From the NCBI GenBank assembly GCA_028278205.1, contig JANQES010000041.1, positions 1 to 64,000 on the forward strand: a stretch of DNA of 64,000 nucleotides. The letters are read 5' to 3'. The number at the start of each line of letters is the position of its first letter. Within the stretch, counting starts at the first letter, position 1. The notes below the pieces were generated by a model, which saw only the letters and a program-made list of their open reading frames with translations, was not told the origin of the DNA and did no database searches. Positions 49,221 to 57,925 of this stretch are shown piece after piece. The DNA is from Rhodothermales bacterium (GTDB lineage Bacteria; Bacteroidota; Rhodothermia; Rhodothermales; Bin80). A program made the translations under genes and the position numbers.

Positions 49221-51704
49221 ATGCAAACCGACCTCGTTCATACCAGCGAAGACGCCGCACAGGCCGAAGCGGACCGGGTGATGTTGCCCGTTGAGGGGAT
49301 GGAATGCGCGGCCTGCGCCATGCGCATCGAGCGGCAGTTGGCGAAGGTGCCCGGCGTCCGCGAAGCCGTGGTCAACTATGCCACGGGTGAGGCGGCGGTG
49401 GCCTACGAACCCGGCGGCGGCGATGTAGCCACGTTCGTGCGCACGGTCGAGAAAGCCGGCTTCGGCGTGCGGACCGAGACGCTGGCGTTGCCGCTGCGCG
49501 AAGCCGCCGCGCCGACGATGCAAGATCTGGAAAATCTTTTCGCCCGGACCAACGGCGTTTTGAGCGTGAGCCTGGACGAGGGCGAGAGGCCGTCGGTGCA
49601 GATCACCTACGTGCCCGTCGTGGCTGAGCCTGCCGCGTTGGCCCGGATGCTGGCCGAACGCGGCTATGCCGATCCGCTGGACGAGGCGGCAGCCGGCGCC
49701 GAGCGGTCGTCGATCCAAAAAGAACGCGAAGCCCACTACCGCGCTCTCAAACGCCGTTTCATCATCGCGGGGCTGCTGAGCCTGCCCGTGCTGGTGATCT
49801 CGATGGCCCACGGCGCACTCGACTTTGCCGGCGTTCACTGGGTGCTCCTGGCGCTGACGACGCCGGTGGTCGTCTGGGCAGGGCGGACGTTTTTTACAGG
49901 CGCCTGGCGCGCTTTCCGCCATCACGCCGCCGACATGAACACGCTCGTGGCGCTCGGTGTCGGCTCGGCCTACGGCTACAGCGTCGTTGCCACGGTCTTT
50001 CCGCACTGGTTCGCCGCGCTGGGCCGCGCGCCCGACGTCTACTTCGAAGCCGCCGCCGTCATCGTTACGTTGATCTTGATGGGGCGGATGCTGGAAGCGC
50101 GTGCTACCGGGCAGACCGGCGCGGCCATCGAAAAGCTCCTCGGCTTGCAGGCCCGGACGGCCCGCATTCAGCGCGGCATGCAAGTCGTCGAAGTGCCCAT
50201 CAGCCACGTCCAACCCGCCGACCGCGTCGTGGTCCGGCCCGGCGAGAAGATCCCGGTCGACGGCATCGTCGTCGAAGGGGCGTCTGCGGTGGATGAGAGC
50301 ATGATCACCGGCGAGCCGCTGCCCGTCGATAAGCACGAGGGCGACCCTGTCACCGGCGGGACGATCAACAGGACGGGGGCCTTCGTCGTCGAGGTGACGC
50401 GCGTCGGGGCCGATACGACGCTTCAGCAGATCGTCCGGCTCGTGCGCGAGGCGCAGGGCCGCAAAGCGCCTATCCAACGCCTGGCCGATACCGTCGCCGG
50501 CTTTTTCGTCCCGGCGGTGCTGCTCGTGGCTATCGCGACGTTCGTCGTCTGGTTCGACGTCGGGCCGGATCCCCGATTGACGCACGCGCTGCTGACGTTC
50601 GTCTCGGTGCTGATCATCGCCTGCCCGTGCGCCCTCGGCCTGGCGACGCCCACGGCCATCATGGTCGCCACGGGCAAAGCCGCCTCGCGCGGCATCCTCG
50701 TCAAAGGCGGCGATGCCGTCGAGCGCCTCCGCGCCGTCGATCTCGTGGTGCTCGACAAGACGGGCACGATCACCGAAGGCACGCCGCGCCTGACCGACGT
50801 CGTCCCGACGGGCGACTGGTCTGAAGCATTGCTTTTGAGTCTGGCAGCTTCTGCCGAAGCGCGTTCCGAGCATCCCATTGGCGCGGCGGTGGTGGCCGCC
50901 GCCGAAGGGCGTGGCGTGGCGCTGGCTCCCGTCGAATCGTTCCATTCGCGGACGGGCCTGGGCATCGAAGCGCGCATCGACGGGCACGACGTGCTCATCG
51001 GCAACGCGGCGTTTCTGCGCGAGCGGTCGATGCCGCCGGAAACCTGGCAACCCGCCACGGACGCGCTGGCCGAACAAGGCAAGACCGCCGTGCTCGTCGC
51101 CATCGACGGGCGTCCCGCCGGCGCCCTGGCCGTGGCCGACGCTGTCCGCCCGACCTCGAAAGCTGCCGTCGAAGCCTTGCACGCCCTGGGCGTCGAAGTG
51201 GCCATGGTCACGGGCGATGCCGAAGCCACCGCCCGCGCCGTCGCCCGCGACGTAGGCATCGATCACATAGCCGCCGGCGTGCTGCCGGGCGACAAGGCCG
51301 AGGCCATCCGCGCCTTCCAGGCTCAGGGCCGCGTCGTCGCCATGGTCGGCGACGGTATCAACGACGCCCCGGCGCTGGCGCAGGCCGACGTCGGCGTGGC
51401 CATCGGCACGGGCACCGACGTAGCCATCGAAGCCAGCGACGTGACGCTCATGCGCGACGACCTCGGCGCCGTGGCCGAAGCCTTCCGCCTCTCGCGCCGG
51501 ACGCTGCGGACGATCAAGCAGAACCTGTTCTTCGCCTTTGTCTACAACGTCATCGGCATCCCCATCGCGGCGGGCGTGCTCTATCCGTTCTTCGGAATCT
51601 TACTCAGCCCCATCATCGCTTCCGGCGCGATGGCGCTCTCCAGCGTCTCGGTCGTCAGCAACAGTTTGCGTCTTAGATCTTTTCGCTGGCGCGAAAAGAT
51701 CTAA
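49221..51704 (+). CDS. copA: Copper-exporting P1B-type ATPase
   Basis: Pumps Cu(I) from cytosol to periplasm. 827 residues: an N-terminal HMA domain with GMECAAC (C29, C32); a second HMA-like segment (about 95-150) without CxxC, so degenerate; eight membrane helices; actuator TGEP; the CPC ion site (C468-P-C470); phosphorylation D512 in [21 protein letters not shown]; and the helix-8 [16 protein letters not shown] with [16 protein letters not shown], typical of P1B-1. The stop codon lies inside a 14-bp perfect hairpin. It heads a cluster continuing with a DUF6010-like protein and a small membrane peptide. Expected to be induced by copper, perhaps through the Cys-rich sigma factor upstream. 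Confidence 0.95.
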   Translation: MQTDLVHTSEDAAQAEADRVMLPVEGMECAACAMRIERQLAKVPGVREAVVNYATGEAAVAYEPGGGDVATFVRTVEKAGFGVRTETLALPLREAAAPTMQDLENLFARTNGVLSVSLDEGERPSVQITYVPVVAEPAALARMLAERGYADPLDEAAAGAERSSIQKEREAHYRALKRRFIIAGLLSLPVLVISMAHGALDFAGVHWVLLALTTPVVVWAGRTFFTGAWRAFRHHAADMNTLVALGVGSAYGYSVVATVFPHWFAALGRAPDVYFEAAAVIVTLILMGRMLEARATGQTGAAIEKLLGLQARTARIQRGMQVVEVPISHVQPADRVVVRPGEKIPVDGIVVEGASAVDESMITGEPLPVDKHEGDPVTGGTINRTGAFVVEVTRVGADTTLQQIVRLVREAQGRKAPIQRLADTVAGFFVPAVLLVAIATFVVWFDVGPDPRLTHALLTFVSVLIIACPCALGLATPTAIMVATGKAASRGILVKGGDAVERLRAVDLVVLDKTGTITEGTPRLTDVVPTGDWSEALLLSLAASAEARSEHPIGAAVVAAAEGRGVALAPVESFHSRTGLGIEARIDGHDVLIGNAAFLRERSMPPETWQPATDALAEQGKTAVLVAIDGRPAGALAVADAVRPTSKAAVEALHALGVEVAMVTGDAEATARAVARDVGIDHIAAGVLPGDKAEAIRAFQAQGRVVAMVGDGINDAPALAQADVGVAIGTGTDVAIEASDVTLMRDDLGAVAEAFRLSRRTLRTIKQNLFFAFVYNVIGIPIAAGVLYPFFGILLSPIIASGAMALSSVSVVSNSLRLRSFRWREKI
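51673..51704. terminator. Perfect hairpin spanning the copA stop codon
   Basis: TTAGATCTTTTCGC (51673-51686), loop TGGC, complement 51691-51704, no U-tract. It encodes the last copA residues (RSFRWREKI) and the TAA, and lies 15 bp before the next start codon, so it may also affect its translation. Confidence 0.7.
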
Positions 51705-51719
51705 ATGAGGAGTGGTTGT

Positions 51720-52220
51720 ATGAATACACCCGTTACTATCGTTCCTTTGCCTGAAATGACCGCGATGTCGTGGGCTTTCTGGTTCGTGCTCGGCCTCGTG
51801 TTGGCTGCCCTGTTTGTCGTCGGCGCGCGGCGGTTGGGGATTCCGGGCGAGCGCCGGTTGCTGGCTCTCGGCCTCGTCGTCGCAGCGCTGGTTTATGTGG
51901 GTTTTGCCGTGGTGTGGTCGGGCGGGGCGTGGATCGCGGCTGAACTCGGCGGCGTGGTAGTTTTCGGCGGGCTGGCCGTGCTCGGCCTCAAACGCTCGCC
52001 GATGTCGCTGGCCGTCGGCTGGGGGCTGCATCCGGTGTGGGATGCCGGGCTGCACCTCGTGGGCGACGGCGCGGCGTTTGCGCCGCAGTGGTACGTGGTC
52101 TTCTGCATCAGCTTCGACCTGCTCGTGGCCGGCTACATCGCCGCGCGCTTCCGGACCTTGCCAGTGGCTTCGGAACAGGCACGCGGAGGAAAGGCCGAAC
52201 AAGAGGCAGCACAGGTTTGA
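51720..52220 (+). CDS. DUF6010-like multipass membrane protein
   Basis: 166 residues with four to five membrane helices (FWFVLGLVLAALFVVGA, LALGLVVAALVYVGFAVVW, AAELGGVVVFGGLAVLGL and a C-terminal helix) and the motif GWGLHPVWDAGLHLVGDG followed by APQWYVVFCISFDLLVAGY, which I associate with DUF6010. Function unknown. GAGGAG ends 7 bp before the ATG at 51720, so I prefer this start to the ATG at 51705. It follows copA and is probably co-transcribed. Confidence 0.68.
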   Translation: MNTPVTIVPLPEMTAMSWAFWFVLGLVLAALFVVGARRLGIPGERRLLALGLVVAALVYVGFAVVWSGGAWIAAELGGVVVFGGLAVLGLKRSPMSLAVGWGLHPVWDAGLHLVGDGAAFAPQWYVVFCISFDLLVAGYIAARFRTLPVASEQARGGKAEQEAAQV

Positions 52221-52221
52221 T

Positions 52222-52317
52222 ATGGATCTCACCGCCTGGATCGTGACAATTATCGGCCTCCTGGCGATGGCCTGGGTCGTCTGGTATTTCTGGATCTACG
52301 ACGAGCCGGTGGATTGA
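52222..52317 (+). CDS. 31-residue single-helix membrane peptide
   Basis: MDLTAWIVTIIGLLAMAWVV begins the peptide, which continues as an aromatic-rich helix end (WYFW) and an acidic tail (DEPVD). It starts 1 bp after the preceding stop, so it is almost surely co-translated. Its length and helix resemble the N-terminal anchor of small cupredoxin-domain proteins found next to copper ATPases, but no cupredoxin domain follows. It could be a small ATPase subunit or a truncated anchor; I cannot tell. Confidence 0.6.
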   Translation: MDLTAWIVTIIGLLAMAWVVWYFWIYDEPVD

Positions 52318-52364
52318 TCCTTTCTTGCATCTATCGCAAAAAACATAAGTCATCCCGCATTTTG

Positions 52365-52538
52365 GAGCCCCGTAGGGGCGCCCTATTTGTAGAAAGCAAG
52401 CCTTTCCCCCAAAAAAGAGCCCCGTAGGGGCGGCCTGTTCAAAGAGGATGCAGCGGAACTTTTTGAAGAGGTCGCTCCTACGGAGCTTTTTGTTTTTAAT
52501 AATCTTTGTGCTACAAACAGGACGCCCCTACGGGACTG
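52365..52538. repeat. CCCCGTAGGGGC-family palindromic repeats
   Basis: Three units: GAGCCCCGTAGGGGCG (52365-52380), a second copy about 52418-52433, and diverged inverted units (GGTCGCTCCTACGGAGC, about 52470-52486; CGCCCCTACGGGACT, about 52523-52537). Nothing else is seen in 52318-52673. Confidence 0.75.
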
Positions 52539-52673
52539 AAAAAAACGGGATGACTCATGGCTACGTCCTATAATTTTAATATCTTGGCCACAGGTTTTGG
52601 CCTGCATAACTCCACCTGTGATTATCTGGATTTTCCTTTCAAATGATCCGGTTTCATCCTTGATTTCAACCGC

Positions 52674-52874
52674 CTAATTGTACTGTTCATGCGCGCGTTG
52701 GACGGCGGCTTTTAGACCGATTTTATAGCCGCGCATGGCGGCCTGCACGAGCGTCTGATGCACGAGCAGCCAGGGCATGACGTTGTCTTCGCCTATCTGA
52801 TTTTCTACCTCTCGCACGAGCCGGTTCGTCTCAAACGTCGCCTCTTGCTCAGACCATTTGTGTAAGGATTTCAT
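52674..52874 (-). CDS. Small hypothetical protein
   Basis: 66 residues, all-helical, highly charged (MKSLHKWSEQEATFETNRLV at the start; IGEDNVMPWLLVHQTLVQAAMRGYKIGLKAAVQRAHEQ later). Composition and absence of low-complexity suggest a real gene on the strand opposite to the copper genes. No family recognised. The 52875-53336 region upstream contains only an octamer-type repeat. Confidence 0.5.
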   Translation of the reverse strand: MKSLHKWSEQEATFETNRLVREVENQIGEDNVMPWLLVHQTLVQAAMRGYKIGLKAAVQRAHEQYN

Positions 52875-53139
52875 CGTCTAGCTGGTTGATGTCGTGAAGG
52901 AGGAAGAAGAACGCGTTCCGTATCAGGCTGAGACTCGTCTTTACGCTCGAAACCCGAATTCGGAAGCGCCTTCAAAACAAGCCGGCTGCGCTAAAACGCA
53001 CAAAACAAGGCGATTAAGCCGGTTTCTGCGGGCGCTTAGGATCTGGAACGCTGATAGTTCAAACACCGTGCCTTAGCGGTTGTTTAGAGCGTTTTGCTTT
53101 GACTTCAGGTCTTCGTGCCTTCGGCATGGTTGATATGTT

Positions 53140-53254
53140 GAGCCGGGGAGCCGAGGATTTTTTGAGTCGGGGAGTCGAGGAGTCGGAGACTCTTTGCCCC
53201 GGCTCTCTGATTCACAAAATCCCCGGCTCTCCGACTCCCCGACTCCCCGATTCA
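53140..53254. repeat. Inverted octamer arrays (AGTCGGGG / CCCCGACT)
   Basis: GAGTCGGGGAGTCGAGG-type array about 53143-53190 and its complement CCCCGGCTCTCCGACTCCCC about 53199-53253. The period is 8 bp rather than 7. It precedes copZ. Confidence 0.75.
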
Positions 53255-53336
53255 CTGTAACCGGGCTGAACCTTGCGCGTCTCTAACGGTAAAACACCCG
53301 CACGTGAGAACGATCCACCCTGCAAATAAGAAAACT

Positions 53337-53552
53337 ATGGCGGTCAGAGAAGAGACGATACACATCGAAGGCATGGGCTGCGGCCATTGCGTCAAGGCTG
53401 TCGAAGATGCGCTCCGGGCGGTCGAAGGCGTCGAGGTGCATGCCGTCGAGATCGGCTCGGCGCAGATCAGCTACGATCCTGTGACGATGGATCCCACCCG
53501 CATCGTTGCGGCTATCAAAGACGCCGGCTATGCGGTGCCGGCGCTGGCCTGA
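53337..53552 (+). CDS. copZ: CopZ-like copper chaperone (HMA domain)
   Basis: 71-residue single HMA domain with the metal site GMGCGHC (MGCGHCV), then KAVEDALRAVEGV and the terminal AIKDAGYAV, the complete beta-alpha-beta-beta-alpha-beta ferredoxin fold. Delivers Cu(I) to CopA or buffers it. The start is ATG 53337 (MAVREETIHIEG); an upstream in-frame ATG would add 11 residues. It lies between copA and cus genes, same strand. Confidence 0.92.
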   Translation: MAVREETIHIEGMGCGHCVKAVEDALRAVEGVEVHAVEIGSAQISYDPVTMDPTRIVAAIKDAGYAVPALA

Positions 53553-53613
53553 GAAACCCTCGGCTTACCCCGTCGTTGCACCACGACGCGCGTCGGAAGC
53601 TTTTGCTTGAGTC

Positions 53614-54078
53614 ATGTTCACCACGCTTCGCACTTTTCGCCTGACGGCGGCCTTGATGGCCGTGTTGATGCTCCTGAGCGGCAGCCTGCCGCTGGTGCAG
53701 CACGCGTGTGCTATGGCTCAACGGCATGAGTCGGAGCATGCCTGTCCCCGGCACGGGCACGGTGAGGCGCCTGCGCATCACGGCATGCACGACCACGACG
53801 CGATGCATGCCGCGCCGGAGGCCGAGCCGCCGTGCGATCATGACGCGCCGCGCCAGGCTGCGCCCCGCGAATGCTGCACCGTCGAAGCGGCGACGGGTGT
53901 CGCTGCCAGCAGCGTCAGGCTGTTGAAGCGTTCGCAGGCGCCCCTCGTTGTTTTGGCTGTCGCCGCCGCCGGGCCTGCTCAGGACAGCGGCGTCTCCCAC
54001 ACGCTTTTCTTCGATACCGGCCCGCCTCCGGCGGCTTCGGTGGCTTTGCATCTCGTTCATTCCGTCCTCCTGAATTGA
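53614..54078 (+). CDS. His/Met/Cys-rich secreted protein at the head of the cus genes
   Basis: 154 residues. N-terminal hydrophobic signal (LTAALMAVLMLLSGSLPLVQH), then a metal-binding-looking region dense in His, Met and Cys (HESEHACPRHGHGEAPAHHG, then MHDHDAMHAAPEAEPPCDHD, ECC), then a hydrophobic segment and a C-terminus ending ALHLVHSVLLN. Small proteins of this style often precede cusC-like genes in Bacteroidota; function unproven, likely periplasmic metal binding. It is 73 bp upstream of cusC. Confidence 0.7.
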   Translation: MFTTLRTFRLTAALMAVLMLLSGSLPLVQHACAMAQRHESEHACPRHGHGEAPAHHGMHDHDAMHAAPEAEPPCDHDAPRQAAPRECCTVEAATGVAASSVRLLKRSQAPLVVLAVAAAGPAQDSGVSHTLFFDTGPPPAASVALHLVHSVLLN

Positions 54079-54151
54079 CACCGGCTTGCGCCGCAACGCT
54101 GTGCGCTTGCGGTGAAGCACGTTCTTCGTGAGCCATCAATTCAGGAAACGT

Positions 54152-55453
54152 ATGCGCTTTCTCTATGTCTTCTGGAGCGGGATGGTGATCTTGCTCGGCC
54201 TGTGCCCGGCCTCGGCGTTCGGGCAAGAGCCGGCGTCGTCAGACACGCTCCGGATTCTCGATCTACCGGCGCTGCTGGCCGAGTTGGCGGAAAACAACCC
54301 CGCGCTCGAAGCCGCCCGGCTCGATGCCGAAGCCCTGGGCACGCGCCGTCGCCAGGTGTCGGGCCTGCCCGATCCGACGTTCATGGTCAGCTATCAGCCG
54401 TGGCCGGTGGGCACGGCGCGCGGCACGCAACGCACCCAGTGGCGCGTCGAGCAGCAGCTTCCGTATCCGGGCAAACGCGCCCTGCGCGGCGAGATTGCCG
54501 ATCTGAGCGCCGAGGTGGCCGCTTTCGAAGCCCACACCGTCGTGCAGGATCTCCAACTGGCCGTCAAACAGGCCTACTTCGATCTGTATCGGATCCAGGA
54601 GATAGACCGGCTCATCGCGTCTTTTCAGGGTCAACTGCGCGATTTTGAGGAGGCTGCTGCCACGCGCTACGAAGTAGGCGCCGGCACCCAGCAAGCCATC
54701 CTCAAAGCCCAACTCGAACGCAACCGCCTCGACCTCCGCCGCGAGCAACTGGCCGAACAGCGGCAGTCGGCCCAGCAGCAGCTTGCCCGGCTGCTCGACC
54801 GGCCCGACGCCGCCTCGTTCTCGGGCACGGTGCGCGTCGAGCCGCCCGCCGCCGGCCTCGACACCACGCGGCTGCTGCCGCTGGCGCTGGCTCAACGCCC
54901 CGAAGCCCAGGCCCTGCGATACGCCGACCAACGCGCCGGCTTGCAGATCGACCTGGCCCGCCGCGCCTTCCGGCCCGACTTCGCCTTCAGCCTCACCTAC
55001 TTCGACATCGCAGAGGCCGACGTGCCGGCCTCTGCCGACGGACGTGATGCCCTGGCGCTCGGCGTCGGGGTCAAGGTGCCGCTCTGGCGGGCGAAGCTCA
55101 AGGCGGGGTTGGAAGAAGCGCAGGTCAAAAAACGCCAGACGAGCCTGCGCGTCGAAGCGCTCGAAACAGCGTTCCGCACGCAGATCGAAGACCTCCTGAG
55201 CCGGCACGAACGCCAGCAGCGCCGCCTCGACCTGTTCGACCGCGCGCTGATCCCGCAGGCCGAGACGACGCTCGAAGCCACGCTCAGCGCCTACACCACC
55301 GGGCGTACCGATTTCCTCGATCTGCTCGACGCCGAACGGACGCTCTTCAACCTGCGCCTGGATCAGACCGAGACCTACACCCGCTACCTCAAAACCACCG
55401 CCGCCCTCGAACGCGCACTCGGAGTGCTGTGGTTAGATGAGATTGAACCATGA
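54152..55453 (+). CDS. cusC: TolC-family outer-membrane channel of a heavy-metal exporter
   Basis: 433 residues. Signal MRFLYVFWSGMVILLGLCPASAFG, then two OEP repeats of long helices (ALLAELAENNPALEAARLDA, VKQAYFDLYRIQEI, TRYEVGAGTQQAILKAQLE, and the second half LPLALAQRPEAQALRYADQ). Forms the trimeric outer-membrane duct for CusBA. The start is ATG 54152 with AGGAAA ahead; a GTG 8 codons upstream is less likely. The final codons overlap the cusB ATG (ATGA), implying translational coupling. Confidence 0.9.
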   Translation: MRFLYVFWSGMVILLGLCPASAFGQEPASSDTLRILDLPALLAELAENNPALEAARLDAEALGTRRRQVSGLPDPTFMVSYQPWPVGTARGTQRTQWRVEQQLPYPGKRALRGEIADLSAEVAAFEAHTVVQDLQLAVKQAYFDLYRIQEIDRLIASFQGQLRDFEEAAATRYEVGAGTQQAILKAQLERNRLDLRREQLAEQRQSAQQQLARLLDRPDAASFSGTVRVEPPAAGLDTTRLLPLALAQRPEAQALRYADQRAGLQIDLARRAFRPDFAFSLTYFDIAEADVPASADGRDALALGVGVKVPLWRAKLKAGLEEAQVKKRQTSLRVEALETAFRTQIEDLLSRHERQQRRLDLFDRALIPQAETTLEATLSAYTTGRTDFLDLLDAERTLFNLRLDQTETYTRYLKTTAALERALGVLWLDEIEP

Positions 55454-56925
55454 AACTGTCTAATTTTGGATTTTGGATTTTGGATTTTGGATTGGTCGCA
55501 TACCGCACCGTCATCTCAGTAGAAAACGACGGAGCGGCTCCAACCATTGCGGCTTTTTCGGATTTTGGATTGGCCTCAGGTCAACAATCCAAAATCCAAA
55601 ATCTAAAATCCAAAATCCCAATCATCCTTTTCCTCGTCCTCGCCGGTTGCGGCGGCGGCGAGCCGGCTACTGGCGACATGGCCAGGCACGATCACGATAC
55701 GCTCGTAATCCCGTCTGCGACGTCGAAAGCAGGCGTCGTGCTCGGATCCGGCGCGCAGCAGCGGTACACGTGCAGCATGCATCCGCACATCATCGCCGAC
55801 GAGCCGGGCGCGTGCCCGATCTGTGGGATGGAACTGACGCCGATCCGGCAAAGCACCACCGCCGAAGGCATCGTCGAGATCGATCCGGTGACCATTCAAA
55901 ACATCGGCGTGCGCACCGCGCCGGTGACCGTCGAGTCGCTGAGCCGGACGATCCGCACGACGGGGCGGTTCGAGATGGACGAGCAGGGCGCCTATACCGT
56001 CTCCCTGAAAGTAGGCGGCTGGGTCGAGACGTTGCACGTCGATTATGAAGGCGCCATTGCGCGGCTGGGCGAGCCGCTGCTGGAGTTGTACAGCCCGGAG
56101 CTGGTCTCGGCGCAGGAAGAATACCTGCTGGCCCTCCGCAACGCGCGCCGGCTGGCCGATGGACCGGTGGCGCAGGACGCCCAGCGCCTGCTCGACGCCG
56201 CCCGCCGCCGTTTGTTGTACTGGGATCTGACGGACGAGCAGATCGGCCAACTCGAAAGGACGGGCGAGCCCTTCCGCGCGCTCACCTTCTACGCCCCGGC
56301 CTCCGGCGAGGTGATGAACAAAACCGTTGTGGCCGGCCAGCGCGTCGCCGCCGGGCAAGCGCTGATGGACATCGTCGACATCTCGAAGATCTGGCTCATC
56401 GCCGACGTGTACGAGCAGGACATGGGCTGGATCGAAGTGGGCACCCCGGCGCGCATCGAACTGCCCTATCAGCCGGGCGAGACGTGGACGGGCCGCGTCG
56501 ATCACATCTATCTGATGATGAACCTGGAGGCGCGGTCGGCGCGGGCGCGCATCGTGCTGCCTGCCGGGCGGCAAAGCCCGCTCAAGCCCGGCATGTACGC
56601 GACGGTTTATCTGGAGGGTGAAGAGACCGAATCGTTGCCCGTCGTGCCGGAGGAGGCCGTCATCCGAACAGGCGAACAGGCGCTGGTCTTGCTTTCGCTC
56701 GGCGGTGGGCGTTTTCAGCCGCGCGAGATCCAGACCGGCATCCAGGCCGAGGGCAAGGTGCAGGTGCTGGCCGGGTTGGACGAAGGCGAACTCGTCGTCA
56801 CCAGCGCCCAGTTTTTGATCGACTCTGAAGCCCGGCTCAAAGGCGCCGTCGGCGCGATGCTCGGCAGCCACGACCACGGCGGGATGGAAGGCGAGGCGGA
56901 AGCCGGCGGGGGGCATGCGCATTAA
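55450..56925 (+). CDS. cusB: Periplasmic adaptor of a heavy-metal RND exporter, with repeat inserted in its signal region
   Basis: 491 residues as read. After MKLS the first 56 residues are translated repeat (FGFWILDFG ... SKIQNLKSKI); then a natural lipoprotein signal end, IILFLVLAGC, and the mature protein: a heavy-metal-binding domain (YTCSMHPHI ... CPICGMELTPI, about 106-132), barrel-sandwich hybrid, alpha-hairpin (QEEYLLALRNARRLADG) and beta-barrel domains of the HlyD/CusB family, and a His-rich tail (SHDHGGMEGEAEAGGGHAH). The ATGA overlap with cusC indicates that 55450 was the original start before the insertion. A TTG at 55570 is a possible secondary start. Bridges CusA and CusC and passes metal. 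Confidence 0.9.
   Translation: MKLSNFGFWILDFGLVAYRTVISVENDGAAPTIAAFSDFGLASGQQSKIQNLKSKIPIILFLVLAGCGGGEPATGDMARHDHDTLVIPSATSKAGVVLGSGAQQRYTCSMHPHIIADEPGACPICGMELTPIRQSTTAEGIVEIDPVTIQNIGVRTAPVTVESLSRTIRTTGRFEMDEQGAYTVSLKVGGWVETLHVDYEGAIARLGEPLLELYSPELVSAQEEYLLALRNARRLADGPVAQDAQRLLDAARRRLLYWDLTDEQIGQLERTGEPFRALTFYAPASGEVMNKTVVAGQRVAAGQALMDIVDISKIWLIADVYEQDMGWIEVGTPARIELPYQPGETWTGRVDHIYLMMNLEARSARARIVLPAGRQSPLKPGMYATVYLEGEETESLPVVPEEAVIRTGEQALVLLSLGGGRFQPREIQTGIQAEGKVQVLAGLDEGELVVTSAQFLIDSEARLKGAVGAMLGSHDHGGMEGEAEAGGGHAH
55463..55618. repeat. 156-bp heptamer-flanked element inserted in frame inside cusB
   Basis: Left ATTTTGG array 55463-55494 and inverted array 55585-55618. The core matches the 32.5 kb element (CACCGTCAyCTCA ... 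CCAACC ... GCGGCTTTTTCGG), but the left hairpin arm has diverged, so it no longer forms the terminator. Length 156 bp keeps the frame (52 codons). Confidence 0.9.
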
Positions 56926-56947
56926 GCCTCGATCATCGCTCACCGCG

Positions 56948-57098
56948 CGATTCCCCCTTCGAAGGGGGACAGCGGCCAGCGAACGAATGTGCAGCAGGCC
57001 GCAGGGGGATGTTGGCGCGGCCTGAGAAGAGGTTTTCAACAGGCCGCGCGAACATCCCCCACCCCTCCTTCGTCGGGGCACCCCCTTCAAAGGGGGAC
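56948..57098. repeat. CCCCCTTCGAAGGGGG-family palindromic element (copy 1)
   Basis: About 150 bp starting GATTCCCCCTTCGAAGGGGG, with inner GGGGGATGTTggcGCGGCCTG / CAGGCCGCGCGAACATCCCCC and ending with CCCCCTTCAAAGGGGG. The copy at 61237-61384 is in the opposite orientation. Confidence 0.87.
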
Positions 57099-57161
57099 TT
57101 TCGGTTGTGCCGTTATCAAAGCAAGTAAGCAAGCTTCGACACCATGACATCAACCAATCCC

Positions 57162-57755
57162 ATGAAACCACGCTTTCTCATCCTGGCGATGCTGCTCGGC
57201 GGCCTCGTGGCCGGCTGCCAGTCATCGCCCGAACAACACACGGCGACGACGGCAGATTCGCTGGCTTCGCCCTATGCCGGCCAGGAAGATCGCGCCATCA
57301 AAGCGCTCTCGGCGGACGACGTCGAAGGCTATCTCACGGGGCAGGGAATGGGCCTGGCGAAGGCTGCCGAACTCAACCATTATCCCGGCCCCAAACACGT
57401 CCTCGCCCTCGCCGATGAACTGGGCCTCGACGAAGGCCAGCGCCGCCGCGCGCAGCGTTTCTTCGAAGAGATGGAGGTCGATGCCATCGCCCTGGGCCGG
57501 AAAGTCGTGGATAAAGAGCGGGCGCTGGATGCGCTCTTCGCTGAAGCAAAAGCAGACGAGGGAACCGTCCGCGCGTTGCTCCGCGATATCGGCCAACTCC
57601 AGGCCGACCTCCGACTCGTCCATCTGAAGGCGCATCTGAAGATGAAAGACCTCCTCACTGCCGAGCAGGTGGCGTACTACGACCAGCTTCGCGGCTACGA
57701 CGCCGACGCCCCGCCCGGCCAGCAACATCATCATCACGAGGGGATGGCGCATTGA
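57162..57755 (+). CDS. Spy/CpxP-like periplasmic lipoprotein
   Basis: 197 residues with lipobox LVAGC (MKPRFLILAMLLGGLVAGC), mostly helical, containing LALADELGLDEGQRRRAQRFFEEM, an LTxxQ-type pattern (DLLTAEQVAYYDQL) and a His tail (QQHHHHEG). This is the layout of the Spy/CpxP/heavy-metal-resistance family, periplasmic chaperones or metal-sensing repressors. It sits between cusB and cusA, which is unusual: the pump gene normally follows the adaptor directly. Start at 57162 (MKPRFL), since the upstream ATG adds only MTSTNP. Confidence 0.8.
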   Translation: MKPRFLILAMLLGGLVAGCQSSPEQHTATTADSLASPYAGQEDRAIKALSADDVEGYLTGQGMGLAKAAELNHYPGPKHVLALADELGLDEGQRRRAQRFFEEMEVDAIALGRKVVDKERALDALFAEAKADEGTVRALLRDIGQLQADLRLVHLKAHLKMKDLLTAEQVAYYDQLRGYDADAPPGQQHHHHEGMAH

Positions 57756-57800
57756 TCGGGCCGCTGTCAGCAGGCCGGGGCGTGGTGCCTTTTGGGGATG

Positions 57801-57872
57801 GTCACTGGTCATTAGTCACTGGTCACTGGTTCTTTAACGGAAACCTCACCAGTGACCAATGACCAGTGACCG
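57801..57872. repeat. Inverted heptamer pair (GTCACTG family) between spy-like gene and cusA
   Basis: Left 57801-57830, right 57847-57872. It is followed by AACAGCAAAACG...TTTCGAC, which resembles the right end of the MITE-like elements at 2.3 and 3.6 kb. Confidence 0.8.
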
Positions 57873-57925
57873 TCTAAAAACAGCAAAACGCCCTCGATTA
57901 TTTCGACCTCCAATAGACCGAAGAC

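Noticed and set aside
52894..53076. 60-codon plus-strand ORF
   Set aside because: Composition does not look protein-like, there is no ribosome site and no recognisable feature.
53140..53254. Short CRISPR array
   Set aside because: The units are contiguous octamers without spacers and occur as an inverted pair.
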